A DNA stretch of 8,462 bases from an uncultured Bacteroides sp. (GTDB lineage Bacteria > Bacteroidota > Bacteroidia > Bacteroidales > Bacteroidaceae). The DNA lies in the NCBI GenBank assembly GCA_900551645.1, contig URWP01000114.1, positions 1 through 8,462 on the forward strand, in the 5' to 3' direction. Positions 6,269 through 8,462 of the stretch are shown here, in pieces (position 1 is the first letter of the stretch; each line of letters starts with the position of its first letter). The notes below the pieces were generated by a model, which saw nothing but the letters and a program-made list of their open reading frames with translations, ran no database searches and was not told the origin of the DNA. A program made the position numbers and the translations under genes.

Positions 6269-6828
6269 CCTTTATCCCAATAAATTTCAGCATTCTGTGT
6301 TAAAAGGTTTAACTTTCTAGCCAAAATGAACAGATAGTCAGACAAACGGTTCATAAATCGCTTTACTTTTTCATCGATTTCTTCTATTCCGTTTTCCTCC
6401 AATGCCAACATGCGACGCTCTGCACGACGGCAAACAGTACGGCAGACATGACATAAGGAAGCTTCGTACGAACCACCCGGCAGAATAAATCCGCGCCAAG
6501 GAGGAAGGATTTCATCTATCTCATCAATCGCCTGTTCCAACCGGAGAATACTTTCCTCACTCACCTGACTTTCTACCCTTAAGTTCACTTGAGTCTGATC
6601 GGTAGCCAGGTATGAACCTACAGCAAACAGTTTATGCTGGATGTATTGAAGCATTTCTTTGCTGGGAACGTCATTGACAGCAGTTATCAACAGCCCTAAC
6701 TGAGAATTCAGTTCATCAATAGTACCGTATGCCTCCAGACGGACATGCGTTTTCGGTACACGCACACCTCCCACCAGCGAAGTCGTACCTTTATCACCAG
6801 TCTTTGTATAGATATGACTTTTCTTCAT
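6259..6828 (-). CDS. pduO: Cob(I)alamin adenosyltransferase, PduO type
   Basis: This cytosolic enzyme transfers the adenosyl group of ATP to cob(I)alamin, making adenosylcobalamin, the cofactor of methylmalonyl-CoA mutase and related enzymes. The 189-residue length is typical of single-domain PduO/MMAB proteins. The N-terminal ATP-binding signature YTKTGDKGTTSLVGG (7-21) is followed by RLEAYGTIDELNSQLG (30-45). The helical-bundle motifs FILPGG (114-119), HVCRTVCRRAERR (127-139) and RFMNRLSDYLFILAR (157-171) are intact. It starts 26 nt after the methyltransferase-like gene and is probably co-transcribed with it. No cobalamin riboswitch is visible upstream and no other B12 or propanediol genes are present. 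The symbol reflects the family, not a pdu operon. Confidence 0.93.
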   Translation of the reverse strand: MKKSHIYTKTGDKGTTSLVGGVRVPKTHVRLEAYGTIDELNSQLGLLITAVNDVPSKEMLQYIQHKLFAVGSYLATDQTQVNLRVESQVSEESILRLEQAIDEIDEILPPWRGFILPGGSYEASLCHVCRTVCRRAERRMLALEENGIEEIDEKVKRFMNRLSDYLFILARKLNLLTQNAEIYWDKGCE

Positions 6829-6854
6829 GATTCGTAATGATTTTAAATAGTGTC

Positions 6855-7535
6855 CTATAAGAAATTAATGATGCGGTGTTCCTTAGCTCTCCGCTTGTCG
6901 AAAAACACCAGTCCGACATCATATAAATCGAAAGTCACCCCCGTACGTTCATCGGAAACCAGTTCTTTCCACCAGTTTTTCTTTGCGGCATCGGCATAGG
7001 GAGTTCCGATAATGAAACAAGTACCGGTAACAGCCAATGGCAATAGAGCCTCCACAGCCTCCCGGTAATACGGTGTATTCCCGATATGTACCAGGTCTGG
7101 CCGTACTCCTTTCTTTTTTAACCGTTCCAACGTATCCATGGTTCCTTCTGTCAGATAAGTGATGTTTTCTTTGGCGGAAAGAATACGCTCAACCGCATCC
7201 TCACGCTTATCGGCCAAGGTATATACCTGCATCGAAGTACATGCCTCTGACATATAACGGGTACTGATGCCACTTCCAGTACCTACTTCTATCAACAAAG
7301 AAGGTTGAAGATGGTTCACCAGACGAAAAAGAAACCGGTCGACTTTCTCACGATAATGTGGCAAAAAGGCCACTACTCTACGCAAATGGTGTAACGGCTT
7401 ATAAGCATAAAACGGCCAACATTCATATACCACAGATGTCACCAGAAAAAAGTCGGAAGGAGAATGTACGCCATATCCGCACCGATGGCGAAAACGACGG
7501 CACCAGTTCCAACTACGTAAAAGAATATTCGTCAT
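6855..7535 (-). CDS. SAM-dependent methyltransferase-fold protein, possibly degenerate
   Basis: This protein of 226 residues has no signal peptide. The N-terminus carries RHRCGYGVHSPSDFF (16-30), the H-G-x-H-S-P segment seen in a Bacteroidetes group of class I methyltransferases. The SAM-binding glycine motif IEVGTGSGISTRYM (82-95) is intact, and FDLYDVGLVFFDKRRAKEH (202-220) is the expected C-terminal strand pair. Two places where related proteins, as I recall them, carry acidic residues (an I-D-x-x-H strand end and a D-D-I/W segment) read LVHIGNTPY (148-156) and IIGTPYAD (175-182) here. SAM binding may persist while metal-assisted catalysis is lost or altered. The substrate is unknown. The adenosyltransferase gene follows after 26 nt. 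I could not find a good promoter in the 80 nt upstream. Confidence 0.8.
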   Translation of the reverse strand: MTNILLRSWNWCRRFRHRCGYGVHSPSDFFLVTSVVYECWPFYAYKPLHHLRRVVAFLPHYREKVDRFLFRLVNHLQPSLLIEVGTGSGISTRYMSEACTSMQVYTLADKREDAVERILSAKENITYLTEGTMDTLERLKKKGVRPDLVHIGNTPYYREAVEALLPLAVTGTCFIIGTPYADAAKKNWWKELVSDERTGVTFDLYDVGLVFFDKRRAKEHRIINFL

Positions 7536-7615
7536 TCTCCGATCGTATTAAAAACAGGTTAAATATTGAAGAATAAAGATAAGCATTCTTCGCCAAATGA
7601 AAGCAATCTGACAAT

Positions 7616-7648
7616 AAAAAAGCCACAGCATTTCACCGTAGCCTTTTT
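7616..7648 (-). terminator. Intrinsic terminator after the EFR1-type gene
   Basis: Read on the minus strand, AAAAAGGCTACGG (7648-7636) pairs with CTGTGGCTTTTTT (7628-7616) around a 7-nt loop. Three G-U wobbles complete a 13-bp stem that ends in the T-run. On the plus strand the same positions give A-C mismatches, so it should act mainly on minus-strand transcripts. It begins 48 nt after the stop of the gene at 7697-8462. Confidence 0.75.
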
Positions 7649-7696
7649 CTTACTCACTTTTTCTTGAAGAACCCTCCTGACTGATACCCGAATCGG

Positions 7697-8462
7697 CTAT
7701 AAAAGAATCTTATTTTCTTTCTGTTCGCCGAAATGCTTGCTAAGCAATGCCGAGAAAGGTGTATCGAATGTTCGTGCCTGCTGCGGACAGACTTTGACAC
7801 AAGCACAGCAACGGATACAACGGTCGGCTATCGTCATGGTTTCTTCTCCTTCAACAATGGCTTGCGTAGGACATTGGCTGACACAGGTGCCACAATGATT
7901 ACACAACGCTTCATCTACACTAGGAGTCTGAGGAACCACAGCTCCTCCCTTTAAAGCCGCCTGCACATCGCCCCGGAAACGGAGCATCTCTTCCGTAGCC
8001 ATTGCCTTGTCGGGCAAATCAGCGGTGTTTACCGTTTCAACAGGTTCCTTATCAAGTTTCAACCGGATATTCCGGCCAAAAGCCTCGGCTACTTCCAGGT
8101 CCCGCACGTCCGGACGACCGGCAGCTACCGGATGAGCCTTCACACTGTATGAATGTTCGCCCACAAAAGCTCCGGCAGCTACAATCTGGCCTCCTTTTCC
8201 GGTAATGAAACCTTCCAATTCTACCAGTGCCTGCTCATAAGCACGATTCCCGTAAAGGGCTACCAACACGACAGGAGTTCCTGACAACTTTAAACCACTC
8301 ATCCGCTTCAAAGCCGGTGGAGCCACTTTTCCACCATATACCGGAACCGCTACCACCAACAATGTTTCGGCAGATACTTCTATCGGAGTTTCCTCTGTTT
8401 CATATGTCCTTAATTCCGCAACACTATTACAAATATAACTTTTTAAGTACCTGAGCAACAAA
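7697..8462 (-). CDS. EFR1-type flavodoxin/ferredoxin fusion protein, 5'-truncated by window end
   Basis: At least 254 residues are visible and the frame stays open to the window edge. The TTG at 8461 is therefore only an apparent start, and the N-terminus with the FMN phosphate loop is missing. The remaining flavodoxin-like part (about 30-130) contains TLLVVAVPVYGGKVAPPALK and VVLVALYGNRAYEQAL, the VPVYGG and YGNR segments typical of these fusions. The C-terminal part (about 180-230) is a two-cluster ferredoxin. Cys187, 190, 193 and 197 are followed by Pro. Cys215, 218, 221 and 225, also followed by Pro, make the second C-x2-C-x2-C-x3-C-P set. Both [4Fe-4S] clusters are complete, and there is one extra Cys219 in CIRCCAC. 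The protein probably shuttles electrons in the cytosol between FMN and Fe-S centres; its partner is unknown. Confidence 0.88.
   Translation of the reverse strand, partial: LLLRYLKSYICNSVAELRTYETEETPIEVSAETLLVVAVPVYGGKVAPPALKRMSGLKLSGTPVVLVALYGNRAYEQALVELEGFITGKGGQIVAAGAFVGEHSYSVKAHPVAAGRPDVRDLEVAEAFGRNIRLKLDKEPVETVNTADLPDKAMATEEMLRFRGDVQAALKGGAVVPQTPSVDEALCNHCGTCVSQCPTQAIVEGEETMTIADRCIRCCACVKVCPQQARTFDTPFSALLSKHFGEQKENKILL

Noticed and set aside
7594..7601. Minus-strand -7 box (TTCATTTG) for the methyltransferase-like gene
   Set aside because: It lacks the TA of the consensus and has no -33 TTG at the right distance; too weak to call.

Overview
The window looks like ordinary core chromosome of a Bacteroidales bacterium (Bacteroides/Phocaeicola type). 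The signs are Bacteroides-style promoters (TAnnTTTG -7 boxes, in two cases with a -33 TTG/TTTG 19-20 nt upstream), almost no Shine-Dalgarno sequences, moderate GC, and protein families typical of that order. These include a lipoprotein glutaminyl-cyclase-like M28 enzyme, a PG_1098-like methyltransferase, a TrxP-like thioredoxin lipoprotein, a DUF6198 membrane protein and an EFR1-type flavodoxin/ferredoxin. There are 11 credible genes. I see no rRNA, tRNA, CRISPR array, insertion sequence, phage or plasmid gene.

Layout. (1) 1-2314, plus strand: the 3' part of an M19 dipeptidase with a likely terminator, then a promoter, an M28/glutaminyl-cyclase-like lipoprotein and sufE in a probable two-gene operon. 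(2) 2334-2375: hairpin terminator shared by converging genes. (3) 2401-4879, minus strand: read from 4879 downward, a thioredoxin lipoprotein, a VanX-type D-Ala-D-Ala dipeptidase and a PG_1098-like methyltransferase. (4) 4880-5124: divergent control region. (5) 5125-5874, plus strand: six-helix membrane protein. (6) 5910-5939: second shared terminator. (7) 5973-8462, minus strand: read from 8462 downward, an EFR1 protein cut by the window end, its terminator, a divergent SAM-methyltransferase-fold protein, a PduO-type cobalamin adenosyltransferase and a small acidic DUF2795 protein with its own promoter.

How the genes may work together. Several products act in the cell envelope: the two dipeptidases handle dipeptides, the thioredoxin handles periplasmic disulfides, and the cyclase-like enzyme probably converts N-terminal Gln of exported proteins to pyroglutamate. 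The VanX-like protein has a signal peptide whose likely cleavage leaves Gln at +1. That is the pattern (the Bacteroidetes 'Q-rule') expected of a substrate for such a cyclase. The remaining genes are housekeeping: Fe-S assembly, cobalamin adenosylation, methyl transfer and electron transfer.

I found no convincing undescribed multi-gene system. The points most worth a second look are the cyclase/Q-rule link, the methyltransferase-like protein that seems to have lost its acidic active-site positions, and a perfect 14-bp palindrome just after the thioredoxin stop.
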